From Sphingobacterium sp. UBA7855 (lineage in GTDB: Bacteria > Bacteroidota > Bacteroidia > Sphingobacteriales > Sphingobacteriaceae): a stretch of 64,000 nt of DNA. Under the pieces are notes generated by a model. It saw nothing but the letters and a program-made list of their open reading frames with translations. It had not been told where the DNA came from and searched no databases. Below, piece after piece: positions 45,529 through 54,359 of this stretch (positions within the stretch are counted from its first letter, which is position 1; every line of letters starts with the position of its first letter). Made by a program: the position numbers and the translations under genes. The stretch is from the NCBI GenBank assembly GCA_002500745.1, contig DLST01000020.1, positions 305,210 through 369,209 on the forward strand, in the 5' to 3' direction.

Positions 45529-45987
45529 ATGCATTTCGACGAAACTGACCGAAAATTACTGCTACTTCTACAACAAGACGCAAAACAAACAACCAAAGAG
45601 CTATCCCACAAACTTAACTTATCAGCGACAGCCGTTTACGAACGCGTACGTAAACTCGAAAATACGGGAATCATTAAAGGATATGTTGCAGTACTGGATA
45701 AACGCAAAATAGCGAAAGATTTCTTGGTATTATGCCACGTTAAATTAGTGCAACATAAAAAAGAATTTATCCTACATTTTGAAAAAGAGGTGATGAACCT
45801 ACAGGAAGTAACAGAATGCTTTCATGTGAGCGGAGATTTCGACTATATATTAAAAATATGTGTGCAGGACATGGCAGACTATCGTAATTTTATGTTAACC
45901 AAATTGACGAGTCTAAAACATATCGCAAGCACGCATAGCTCATTTATGATCACTGAAGTCAAAAATACCATAGCCATTATGCTGTAG
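45529..45987 (+). CDS. Lrp/AsnC-family transcriptional regulator
   Basis: The 152-residue protein is a complete Lrp-type regulator: N-terminal helix-turn-helix (FDETDRKLLLLLQQDAKQTTKELSHKLNLSATAVYERVRKLENTGII) and a C-terminal RAM ligand-binding domain (VTECFHVSGDFDYILKICVQDMADYRNFM). It would respond to an amino acid and regulate the divergent PLP enzyme. Its stop is 4 bp from the convergent bestrophin gene, with no terminator between. Confidence 0.94.
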   Translation: MHFDETDRKLLLLLQQDAKQTTKELSHKLNLSATAVYERVRKLENTGIIKGYVAVLDKRKIAKDFLVLCHVKLVQHKKEFILHFEKEVMNLQEVTECFHVSGDFDYILKICVQDMADYRNFMLTKLTSLKHIASTHSSFMITEVKNTIAIML

Positions 45988-45991
45988 AAAC

Positions 45992-47014
45992 TTAAACTAA
46001 AACGCCATTTTTTGAAGCAATAGGCTCTGGAATATCTTCGTCTCCTATGATCTGCAAGATATCAATCTCAATGGTTCGACAGATCGATAGCATCGGTATA
46101 TCAAACATCAATCCTCCAAATGGATTTTCAGTGTAGTCACCCACCAGTTCCATCACAATATAAATCCATCCTATGACCACACAAAAAGGAATACTCGTCC
46201 ATATACCCCAATCGCCCAATTTCGCAAATTCATTTACTAAACCTAATGGAAGCAGAATGATAAGAATGACATTGAACACAAATGCTGTACTCGCAAACTG
46301 CCGCGGCGAAGGAAATTTTTTGATTCTCTCTGCCTGCCCCTGATAATCATAAAATTGGTTTAAACAGTTCTGTAATTGAGTTTGATTGAAATCAGAGATG
46401 ACCTTATCATTTTTCAAGGCATTTACTTCCCTAGCTTGTTGAGAAATCAGATAAGTCGCAAAGTTTTTGTATTCACGCTGTGCGTTGAACTCCGCAGCAG
46501 AAAGATATTTATTCAAAAAAATAGATGTCCTACTGTAATCAGGAAAACCGGCCTTAATAAGTCTGTTTCTTTTCACATTCATAGAACCAATATATTTTTT
46601 TAAACTGATGTGCTCCCATTCCGTGGGAACCAACAATTGCTCCCTCAGCGTATACAGCCAGGCAATATGACGGTAAGCGATCTTTTTTCTCCGTTCTACT
46701 AGATCGATAGAATCACCATTTTCGGTGTTAAACGCATATAACATAGCTGTGAATGACCGGCTAGAATTAACAATTGAACCCCAAATTTTTCGGGCTTCCC
46801 AAAGTCGATCATAGGCCTGATTGTTTTTAAAACCAACGTAGAATGCTTCAGCCGTCCCGATCAAGGCCAACGGAACCCATGGAATTATCATCCACTGCCA
46901 GTTAAAAAAATAATAGATAATCGCCACGAGGGAGCACCAAAGCGTAAGCCATATCAAATGTGCACCTGCTAAATTGAATATTTGCCTATAATTGAAATAT
47001 TTCGTTGTGATCAT
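45992..47014 (-). CDS. Bestrophin-family (UPF0187) channel-like membrane protein
   Basis: The 340-residue protein matches bacterial bestrophins (PF01062): YFNYRQIFNLAGAHLIW, then the conserved ALIGTAEAFYVGFKNNQAYDRLWEARKIWGSIVN stretch, and later DYTENPFGGLMFDIPMLSICRTIEIDI. About four helices form a pentameric channel in known homologues, with sodium or anion selectivity depending on the species. Its role here is unknown. It converges on the Lrp gene with a 4-bp gap, so antisense or read-through transcripts are likely. Confidence 0.9.
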   Translation of the reverse strand: MITTKYFNYRQIFNLAGAHLIWLTLWCSLVAIIYYFFNWQWMIIPWVPLALIGTAEAFYVGFKNNQAYDRLWEARKIWGSIVNSSRSFTAMLYAFNTENGDSIDLVERRKKIAYRHIAWLYTLREQLLVPTEWEHISLKKYIGSMNVKRNRLIKAGFPDYSRTSIFLNKYLSAAEFNAQREYKNFATYLISQQAREVNALKNDKVISDFNQTQLQNCLNQFYDYQGQAERIKKFPSPRQFASTAFVFNVILIILLPLGLVNEFAKLGDWGIWTSIPFCVVIGWIYIVMELVGDYTENPFGGLMFDIPMLSICRTIEIDILQIIGDEDIPEPIASKNGVLV

Positions 47015-47211
47015 AAAGAATGAATATCTTTTATTAAAAAACGCCGTGAAAGTACACTTAATCTATAACTGTTCAATACACCAATTTGTTTTCGAGGCAA
47101 TTATTTCTAAACCTTTGCCCTACTATCAAAACTAAAGGTATAGATTTCAAAATAGCTTATCACTAAATTTACTTTTTTCATCCCGAAAAAACCAACATAT
47201 ATCCCAAAAAA

Positions 47212-47242
47212 TTGAATAAAACCATCGTCGAATATAGCTTTG
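47212..47242 (+). promoter_or_regulatory. Promoter of the outer-membrane barrel gene
   Basis: TTG (47212-47214), a 20-bp spacer, then TAGCTTTG (47235-47242): a full consensus promoter. The start of transcription near 47248 rules out the in-frame TTG at 47240 as start codon and supports ATG 47261. Confidence 0.8.
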
Positions 47243-47260
47243 GGTAATTATTCGAAACTT

Positions 47261-49663
47261 ATGAACAAATTAATAGTAGTAACTCTGATTACATTTTTCG
47301 CTAACAGTTTGCTATTCGCTCAAAGCACAGTCATCGGAAAGGTCTCCGATCAATCTGGAAATCCAGTCCCCTACGCAACCGTTTCCTTTCAGCCATTACA
47401 TGCAATGAAAGATACAGCTATAGAGAAAATAGCCGATGAGTATGGCAACTTTCAGTTATTCATCAACGAAAAAGGAACTTATCTCGCTTCAGTTCATATT
47501 GAAAAAGTACTCAAAATGCAGCAAAAAATCGATATTAAAGAATCGAATGAAACCATGGCATTTGTAGTTCCCAAATCACGCTTAACTAACCTCGTGCTAG
47601 ATGAAGTGACGGTAAACAATCGCAGACCGGTCATACAGCGAAAAATTGACCGTCTCATCATGAATGTTGGGCAAACAGCCAACGCTGTTGGAAAATCAGC
47701 ATTAGATTTACTTAAAATAGCACCAGGAGTGTTTGTCAATAACGGCCAAATTTCAATTAACGGGACAATGGGCACACGCATTCTTGTAGACGGTAAAAGT
47801 ATTAATCTGGCAGGAAGCGATCTTAAAAATTACCTTCAGTCATTACGTTCCAGTGATATCCAAAGCATTGAAATTATGGCACATCCCTCAGCGGAATTCG
47901 ATGCAGAAGGCAGTGGTGGCATAATTAATATTATTTTGAAGAAAAATGATAAGCAAGGAATCAATGGCTATATCGGCAATGACTATGGACTAGGCCTCGG
48001 AAAATATGCCTCATACAATCCTTACGCCGCTTTAAATTATCGGAAGGAAAAAATTGGTTTAACCGCAAGCTATGCTTACGCTCACGCTAAATCCTATGAA
48101 GAACTCAAACAGCAGAGAAATTTTCCCAATAATGGTCTATATAGTCAAACAACAGACAATACACAAACAAACAACAATAGCCGGATAAGAACGGTTGTAA
48201 CATATGATCGTTCAAAGAAGGAATCTTTCGGATTATCCTATACGGGCCAATATAGTAATTTTACAGGTCCCTCGGTTGCCCATGCGACAGTGCGCTACCC
48301 AGATCCAGCTACAGATATCACTTCGGCGGGCAGCTTTCCTTCCGAATCGAAATCCAATTATCAAAACATTGGATTCAATTATGGTAGGGAAACAGACAGT
48401 TTGCATTCTAAGGTCACTGTAATCGCCGATTATACACATAATAAGCGTACTGGAAATAGTATCAGCAACAGCACGGATTGGAATGCCAAAGGTAGCGTAA
48501 TTAGCGATACGTTATTTAGATTAAATTATCCAAGTACAGCAAAAATATTTACGGGCGAAGCAAAATACAACTGGATAATAAAAAAAGAAAATAATTTGTC
48601 CATTGGCTTAAAGTCTACAGCGACAGATATCATAAACACCAATAACTATCAGATTTTCAATAAACATTGGACACCAAGTCCATCGCTTGATTTCGAATTC
48701 GCTTATAAAGAAAGAATTTATGCAACCTACGCCAATTACACGGGAAAATGGGCAAAAATTGATTATCAATTGGGGATTAGAGGAGAGAAATCCATTGTCC
48801 AGGGGCGACTTTGGGGAGCACAACAGGCAGATCTTTCACAACATTATTTCAATTGGTTTCCAAGCATATTTTTAAAGAAAGACCTAAATATGGAAGGAAG
48901 CAATTACCTTACTTTTTCCTACAATCGAAGAATTAGACGTCCTTCATACTTTGATTTGAATCCATATAAATATTATATCGATAATTATTCCGTACAGACA
49001 GGAAATCCCTATTTGAGACCACAATTTACAAATTCAATAGAAATTGGTGGGCTTTGGAAAGAAAAATACTATAGCGCATTAAATTATTCACAGACAAAAA
49101 ACGCCATATCACAAATCATACGCAACCAGGCAAAAGAAGCGCTGTTGACCGTCATTAAAGACAACGTCGGTACTCAAAAGGTATGGACCGCTACCATCAG
49201 CGTGCCTGTAGACTTCTTTTCCTTCTGGTCAAGCACGAATACCGTTCTGTTCACACATACCCGTTCCGCTTCTCCAAACTTTAATTTAAAAAAAGCCTCT
49301 TTCCTTGTACAGACGGAACAGGAAATATCCTGTGGTAAAGGCTATAGTATGAATATAAATGCATTCTATACACCACAAATGTTAATCGGAAATATTGTAA
49401 CTAAAGCCATCGGATCGGTCGATTTAGGAATCCAGAAAAAACTCATGAAAGATAAATTGGTGGCTAAGGCGAGCATCAGTGATATATTTTATACCAATAA
49501 TTATACAGCAACAAGTTATTTCAACGATACTAAAATTTGGATAAGTCATAAAGAACAATCACGTGTTTGCTCCATCTCCTTAATATATAATTTCAAAAAG
49601 GGCACGGCGTTTAAAGCGAAAAAAATGGAATCTAGTAATATGGAGGAAAACGGAAGATTATAA
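47261..49663 (+). CDS. TonB-receptor-like outer-membrane beta-barrel protein
   Basis: The 800-residue protein has a signal peptide (MNKLIVVTLITFFANSLLFAQ), a CarboxypepD_reg-like domain (VIGKVSDQSGNPVPYATVSF), a plug-like segment (SALDLLKIAPGVFVNNGQISINGTMGTRILVDGKSINL, then PSAEFDAEGSGGIINIILKK) and a large beta barrel of the OMP_b-brl_3 type (PF14905). It belongs to the TonB-dependent receptor-like group but has no SusD partner. The barrel ends at LIYNF and then a hydrophilic tail of about 25 residues follows, which is unusual. The substrate is unknown. It sits just upstream of a LytS/LytTR pair, which may control it. Confidence 0.88.
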   Translation: MNKLIVVTLITFFANSLLFAQSTVIGKVSDQSGNPVPYATVSFQPLHAMKDTAIEKIADEYGNFQLFINEKGTYLASVHIEKVLKMQQKIDIKESNETMAFVVPKSRLTNLVLDEVTVNNRRPVIQRKIDRLIMNVGQTANAVGKSALDLLKIAPGVFVNNGQISINGTMGTRILVDGKSINLAGSDLKNYLQSLRSSDIQSIEIMAHPSAEFDAEGSGGIINIILKKNDKQGINGYIGNDYGLGLGKYASYNPYAALNYRKEKIGLTASYAYAHAKSYEELKQQRNFPNNGLYSQTTDNTQTNNNSRIRTVVTYDRSKKESFGLSYTGQYSNFTGPSVAHATVRYPDPATDITSAGSFPSESKSNYQNIGFNYGRETDSLHSKVTVIADYTHNKRTGNSISNSTDWNAKGSVISDTLFRLNYPSTAKIFTGEAKYNWIIKKENNLSIGLKSTATDIINTNNYQIFNKHWTPSPSLDFEFAYKERIYATYANYTGKWAKIDYQLGIRGEKSIVQGRLWGAQQADLSQHYFNWFPSIFLKKDLNMEGSNYLTFSYNRRIRRPSYFDLNPYKYYIDNYSVQTGNPYLRPQFTNSIEIGGLWKEKYYSALNYSQTKNAISQIIRNQAKEALLTVIKDNVGTQKVWTATISVPVDFFSFWSSTNTVLFTHTRSASPNFNLKKASFLVQTEQEISCGKGYSMNINAFYTPQMLIGNIVTKAIGSVDLGIQKKLMKDKLVAKASISDIFYTNNYTATSYFNDTKIWISHKEQSRVCSISLIYNFKKGTAFKAKKMESSNMEENGRL

Positions 49664-49677
49664 ATGTTAACAATTTT

Positions 49678-49685
49678 TATCTTTG
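49678..49685 (+). promoter_or_regulatory. -7 box for the LytS-type kinase
   Basis: TATCTTTG, an exact TAnnTTTG match 15 bp after the barrel-gene stop and 40 bp before the kinase ATG at 49725. It suggests that the two-component genes have their own start of transcription. Confidence 0.55.
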
Positions 49686-49724
49686 CAGCTCAACGAGCTA
49701 CTAAATTAAAATAAATAAGGGTCA

Positions 49725-50900
49725 ATGAAAAAGTATAAGCTTGCCAAATTTATCGCCCAGGTAGATCCATTCGTTAAAAAAAAGAATATTGAAACATTCT
49801 ATACGCCAAGTGTTCGAATCATATTACATTTTGGTATGTGGTTCATATTTACGGTGCTCCTGTTCTGCAACTACTACTATGTGTTGGCAATTCCGCCGAA
49901 TCAATCCTTATTTTTATCGATCCGCGTCCTGATTTCATCACTTGTAGTCTTTTATCTCTTTTTCTATTGGATCATACCCTATGCGCGAAATTCAAAACTA
50001 TGGATATTACCGTTTATAGCATCGCCCGTATGTATTTTTATTTGGTTATTTATCAATAATCTTTTTTATGTAGTAGCCTACAGATATGGTTATGACCTAT
50101 CCAACTTATACCCATTAATGGGCAAAGAAAGAAACTTCATTCCAAATCTTTGGTCGGTTTTCAGTTTCAAGGTGATTGCATTAAATGCATTATCTGTTAT
50201 CTATTCAATGTCTCCTTTTTTCTTTACCAAAATATTAATTGATATGAGAAGAATAAACAAAGATAGGATGCGAATTCAAGAGCAGAAGTTAAAGTTGTCA
50301 CTGGAAAACATACAGGTAGAAAAAGACTTTCTGAAAGCTCAACTTAATCCACATTTTCTATTCAATACGCTAAATAATCTCTACCGTTTGACCATGAAAA
50401 AAGATCCAACAGCGCCAGAGGTTGTTTTAAATTTATCCGAAATAATGGGATACACGTTATATGACTCGGATACAGAATATGTCTCCTTAGGGAAAGAGCT
50501 CGATTTTATTGAGAATTATTTCTCACTAGAAAAAATGCGGCATCCGAAAACCTATAAAATTGTATTGAAAATCGAAGGCCGACAGCACGCTGCCAACCTA
50601 ACAATTGCGCCATTATTGACATTTAATCTAATCGAAAACGCCTTTAAATACGGACTTAAAAATGAAGAGGACTCATTTGTCCAACTTTTTATTAGCATTA
50701 CCAAAGATCAATTTATTTTTGAAATTAAAAATGACTATGATAATTTAGATAGAACAAAAACAGCTCCGTCTAAAGGTATTGGTATTAAAAATTTAAGAAA
50801 ACGCCTCCACCTCATTTATCCGACAAAGAGCGATCTCCAAATCACAGATACTAACGCTGAATTTAAAGTTGTATTAAATATCACATTACAGCATGATTGA
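49725..50900 (+). CDS. LytS-family sensor histidine kinase
   Basis: The 391-residue protein has four transmembrane helices (about 30-175), a coiled linker and the His_kinase domain (PF06580) with the phospho-acceptor His210 in QLNPHFLFNTLNNLY. The ATPase part has LLTFNLIENAFKYG and GIGIKNLRKRL. It phosphorylates a LytTR regulator; the next gene overlaps it by 8 bp, so translation is coupled. The signal is unknown; sugars, membrane state or pyruvate are sensed by relatives. It lies downstream of the TonB-receptor-like barrel. Confidence 0.93.
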   Translation: MKKYKLAKFIAQVDPFVKKKNIETFYTPSVRIILHFGMWFIFTVLLFCNYYYVLAIPPNQSLFLSIRVLISSLVVFYLFFYWIIPYARNSKLWILPFIASPVCIFIWLFINNLFYVVAYRYGYDLSNLYPLMGKERNFIPNLWSVFSFKVIALNALSVIYSMSPFFFTKILIDMRRINKDRMRIQEQKLKLSLENIQVEKDFLKAQLNPHFLFNTLNNLYRLTMKKDPTAPEVVLNLSEIMGYTLYDSDTEYVSLGKELDFIENYFSLEKMRHPKTYKIVLKIEGRQHAANLTIAPLLTFNLIENAFKYGLKNEEDSFVQLFISITKDQFIFEIKNDYDNLDRTKTAPSKGIGIKNLRKRLHLIYPTKSDLQITDTNAEFKVVLNITLQHD

Positions 50901-51603
50901 AAAGTATAGTTGCATCGTCATCGACGACGAGCCTTTAGGAATTGAACTCATTACAGATTTCGTCAATCAAATACCCTTTCTGGAACTGAGAAAGACATTC
51001 GGAAAGCCAATCGAGGCCATGAGCTTCTTGCAAGATAATGCCATTGATTTGGTGTTTAGTGATATTGAAATGCCCAAATTGACGGGCTTAGATCTATTGG
51101 AAACCCTAGCGCAGCAACCCATCTTTATTTTTATCACAGCACATCGGCATTTTGCCATTGACGGATTTGAAAAAGGAGCGGCGGATTACCTCATAAAACC
51201 CGTTCGTTTCGATCGGTTTTTAAAAGCTGTAAATAGAGTAAAGGAACAACTAGATATGCTTAAAAAGCTAAAAAACAGTTCTATAAAAACAGATCGAATT
51301 TTCATAAAAAGTGAAGGCAAGTTTATCAAATTAATGCTAAAGGATATTGTCTACATCGAGGCTCAGGGCAATTACTTGACCATTGTCACGCTTAACGGTA
51401 CGAATCAGACATTATCTACCTTAAAAGCCATGGAGGAAATTTTATACAATTCCAGTTTCTTTCGAATTCATAGAGCATTCATCGTCAATACAGATTATAT
51501 TCAGTCGCTAAATGGAAATATCGTTCAGCTTTCGAATGGAAAAATTATTCCTATCGCCAGCAATAAAAAAGACCAATTATATTCCCTTCTGGGGTTACAT
51601 TAA
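50893..51603 (+). CDS. LytTR-family response regulator
   Basis: The 236-residue protein has a receiver domain (about 1-120) with phospho-acceptor Asp57 (FSDIEMPK), the acidic pair IDDEP and Lys in LIKPVRFD. The C-terminal LytTR DNA-binding domain (about 135-236) includes FIKLMLKDIVYIEAQGNYLTIV and RIHRAFIVN. It is the partner of the overlapping LytS kinase. LytTR proteins bind direct repeats upstream of target promoters; a likely target is the adjacent barrel gene or the small exported protein, but no consensus repeats are obvious. Confidence 0.95.
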   Translation: MIEKYSCIVIDDEPLGIELITDFVNQIPFLELRKTFGKPIEAMSFLQDNAIDLVFSDIEMPKLTGLDLLETLAQQPIFIFITAHRHFAIDGFEKGAADYLIKPVRFDRFLKAVNRVKEQLDMLKKLKNSSIKTDRIFIKSEGKFIKLMLKDIVYIEAQGNYLTIVTLNGTNQTLSTLKAMEEILYNSSFFRIHRAFIVNTDYIQSLNGNIVQLSNGKIIPIASNKKDQLYSLLGLH

Positions 51604-51688
51604 AATAATCGAATACAATGCCTTTAGCGACCTAAATGTCCATAGGTGAACGTTTAGTGGATTTAAAAAAAAAAGATACAGTATACTA

Positions 51689-51751
51689 TTGTGTATTTTT
51701 ATCCTTTTGATTATTTTAATTACATTGGAATATAAAACTTCAAATACACAA
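51689..51751. repeat. 10-bp inverted repeat upstream of the small exported protein
   Basis: TTGTGTATTT (51689-51698) pairs with AAATACACAA (51742-51751) across 43 bp. The right arm ends 5 bp before the ATG at 51756, so in RNA it could cover the ribosome-binding region. Confidence 0.5.
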
Positions 51752-51755
51752 CAAG

Positions 51756-52298
51756 ATGATGATAAAAATAAAAGGCTTCGCATTAAATATGATTCTTTTA
51801 CTGCTTGCGACAACTGCTTTTGCCCAAAACAAAGTGGATTTAAGGACAATGTTAAATAAAAATCGAGAATTTATATTTCCACAGACAGTGGATAAAATTG
51901 CGACGGCGTTGCATGTCAAAACGGAATTTTATGAAGACGCCAATGCGGAAAAGTATGCAAAATGGATCACTACATCTGGTTTAGAACTGTATAGCAATTA
52001 CGGCGATGACAAAACTGTTAATGAACTTTTTTTCGATATTCATGAAGATAAGTTTTTGGTTATCGAAGGGCTACCTTTTGATCTAGCAATGAATAAAACA
52101 ACCCTCAAAGACGCGCTCTCAAAATTCAGTCGTCACCAAGTCAAACAGAAGAAGCTTGATGATGGAAGCGCTTACCCTGGCGGTACTAGCCTGATCATGA
52201 AAACGGGTACGCATTTTACTACGCTCATCTTTGATAACAAAAATCTTTTGAAGTTTATGAGTTTAACCACTTCCCTAATTGATCCCGCAGTCAATTAG
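51756..52298 (+). CDS. Exported protein of unknown function
   Basis: The 180-residue protein has a signal peptide (MMIKIKGFALNMILLLLATTAFAQ). The mature part has no recognised domain: it looks like a small alpha/beta protein (NKVDLRTMLNKNREFIFPQ, TSGLELYSNYGDDKTVNELFFDIHEDKFLVIEGLPFDLAMNKTTL, ending in SLIDPAVN). Its position after the LytS/LytTR pair suggests regulation by that system. No cysteine pair, catalytic motif or lipobox is visible. It converges on the GMC gene. Confidence 0.7.
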   Translation: MMIKIKGFALNMILLLLATTAFAQNKVDLRTMLNKNREFIFPQTVDKIATALHVKTEFYEDANAEKYAKWITTSGLELYSNYGDDKTVNELFFDIHEDKFLVIEGLPFDLAMNKTTLKDALSKFSRHQVKQKKLDDGSAYPGGTSLIMKTGTHFTTLIFDNKNLLKFMSLTTSLIDPAVN

Positions 52299-52327
52299 CG
52301 TAACGCCATCGATAAAATTTCAACATA

Positions 52328-54016
52328 TTAAAGATTACCTTTTTTTAGCTCATTTACCGCAAAATCTACCGCCCTTGCGGTAAATGCCATATACGTTAGT
52401 GATGGATTCACACACGATGAAGAAGTCATAAAGGCCCCATCTGTCACAAAAACATTTTTCGCGTCCCATACTTGATTAAATTTGTTCAGTACTGATGTTT
52501 TTGGATCGTTGCCCATTCGTGCTGTGCCCATTTCGTGAATTCCCTGTCCCATACTGAACCCATTATCGTAGGTCTTTACATCTTTGACACCAATTGATGT
52601 TAACATTTCCACCATTTCATTACTGGCATCGCGTCTTATCTTCCGCTCGTTCTCTTTGATCGCTGCATCTATTGCTAATACAGGAAGTCCCCATTTATCG
52701 CGAATAGACGAATCCAATACGACTTTATTATCGTGGTATGGCAGTATTTCCCCGAAAGCAGTGAATCCAATTTTCCAGCCGCCAGGCTCAGTAATAGCAT
52801 CCTTCCAGGCTCCGCCCACGCTCATATGCTCGACCTCACCTGTCCATTGTGGCCTTGAAGCACCCCCCTGATAGCCAAAACCACGAACATAATCTCTGTG
52901 CTTATTATCTCCGGGAACATTAACGAATCGCGGAACATATAATCCATTAGCCCTTCGACCAAAAATATATTTATCTTCGAATCCATCTACGCTTCCGCCA
53001 GCACCACTATTTAACATGTGATCCATTAAATTATGCCCCAGTTCCCCGCTGCTACTACCCAGACCATTTTCCCATATAGCAGTAGCGGAATTCATTAATA
53101 ACCAGGTGGAATTTAACGTCGATGCACAAACAAAAACAATTTTGGCAAAATATTCATACGTCTGATTCGTTTCTGCATCAACTATTTCAACTCCTTTAGC
53201 TCGCTGCGTATCAGGGTCATAAATAATATTCTTTACAATGGAAAACGGACGTAACGTTAACTTTCCTGTCTTCATCGCAGCAGGTAATGTGGCAGACTGT
53301 GTGCTAAAATAAGCGCCAAAATTACAGCCAAGCCAGCATTTATTTTGGTATTGACAATTGATGCGGTTATGATGCGGAACTGTTATGTTGGCAACCCTAC
53401 CAATGATAAAATGCCGCTTGCCCTGGTAACGCAATTTCAGTCGTGTGGCAAGATCTTTTTCTACAACATTCATATCCATCGGCGGCATAAATTCACCGTC
53501 AGGCAGCACTGCTATTCCGTCTTTATTACCAGAGATGCCGGCAAATTTCTCGACATAACTGTACCAGGGTGCAATTTCCCGATAACGTACAGGCCAATCT
53601 ATACCGTAACCATCTTTGCTATTAGCCTCAAAATCAATATCCGACAAACGATAACTCTGCCGCCCCCACATTAGCGACCGCCCGCCAACCTGATAACCTC
53701 TGAACCAATTAAAGGGTTTTATTTCCTTATATGGACTTTCAGTTTCATTGGTCCAAAAATCAATATTTCCTTCGTTTATCCATTGATTTTTGATTCCAAA
53801 TGGCAAATAATGCTGCGCAATATTCAACGGTACACGGCCACCATGTGGAAAATCCCATGGATCTTTGTTGGGGGATGGATAATCTTTAATATGTTCAATA
53901 TTGCGTCCTCTTTCTAACATTATGGTTTTAAGTCCCCGCTCTGTTAGTTCCTTCGCTGCCCAGCCGCCAGTGATTCCAGACCCGACGACAATAGCATCGT
54001 ATACATTATTATTCAT
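52328..54016 (-). CDS. GMC-family FAD oxidoreductase
   Basis: The 562-residue protein has the FAD-binding GSGITGG (residues 12-18) and the GMC C-terminal domain with the catalytic His/Asn pair in GIHEMGTARMG and SSCVNPSLTYMA. A middle cysteine-rich loop (NQYQNKCWLGCNF-like at about 215-235) resembles the gluconate-2-dehydrogenase-type large subunit. It would oxidise a sugar or glycoside alcohol and pass electrons to a carrier. No signal peptide or small subunit (gluconate-2-dehydrogenase subunit 3) is adjacent. It is divergent from an isomerase/Gfo-Idh-MocA pair around a LacI-type palindrome. Confidence 0.9.
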   Translation of the reverse strand: MNNNVYDAIVVGSGITGGWAAKELTERGLKTIMLERGRNIEHIKDYPSPNKDPWDFPHGGRVPLNIAQHYLPFGIKNQWINEGNIDFWTNETESPYKEIKPFNWFRGYQVGGRSLMWGRQSYRLSDIDFEANSKDGYGIDWPVRYREIAPWYSYVEKFAGISGNKDGIAVLPDGEFMPPMDMNVVEKDLATRLKLRYQGKRHFIIGRVANITVPHHNRINCQYQNKCWLGCNFGAYFSTQSATLPAAMKTGKLTLRPFSIVKNIIYDPDTQRAKGVEIVDAETNQTYEYFAKIVFVCASTLNSTWLLMNSATAIWENGLGSSSGELGHNLMDHMLNSGAGGSVDGFEDKYIFGRRANGLYVPRFVNVPGDNKHRDYVRGFGYQGGASRPQWTGEVEHMSVGGAWKDAITEPGGWKIGFTAFGEILPYHDNKVVLDSSIRDKWGLPVLAIDAAIKENERKIRRDASNEMVEMLTSIGVKDVKTYDNGFSMGQGIHEMGTARMGNDPKTSVLNKFNQVWDAKNVFVTDGAFMTSSSCVNPSLTYMAFTARAVDFAVNELKKGNL

Positions 54017-54198
54017 GTAGTTGTAGTTGGTTTATTGGTTACTACCTGTTGGAAAACTCCTTTTCCGAAGTGAGTTTTTTCTATCACAAACAATGGCAAA
54101 GTTTAATGATAAATCTACCCTGCACCTCGAGCTTATCCACCTCGGCAACGAAGTAGAATAAATTCCCTAAACAAGTTTAAGCTTTTTTTTTGATTTAA

Positions 54199-54214
54199 TT
54201 GCAACCGGTTGCAA
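54199..54214. promoter_or_regulatory. Candidate LacI-family operator
   Basis: TTGCAACCGGTTGCAA is a perfect 16-bp palindrome centred on CCGG, the typical shape of LacI/GalR operators. It lies between the divergent GMC and isomerase genes, 182 bp from one start codon and 145 bp from the other, so it could control both. No LacI-type regulator gene is in the window. The rest of the 343-bp spacer has no gene, and a 9-bp direct repeat, GTCTTTTCA (54317-54325 and 54338-54346), lies near the isomerase start. Confidence 0.75.
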
Positions 54215-54359
54215 ATTTTTGTAATATTGTATAAGACAAGTTCGTAACTTGAATAACCAGATTATAACAGTATAAACTAGAGACTAAATCATTGTTTCAG
54301 ACTAATCGGCATATAAGTCTTTTCAGTCTGGAATATGGTCTTTTCAAAACGTAATAAAT

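Noticed and set aside
54133..54140. DnaA-box-like TTATCCAC, considered as a sign of a replication origin
   Set aside because: Only one near-match is present, with no dnaA, no cluster of boxes and no typical origin gene order; the neighbouring palindrome fits a LacI-type operator better.
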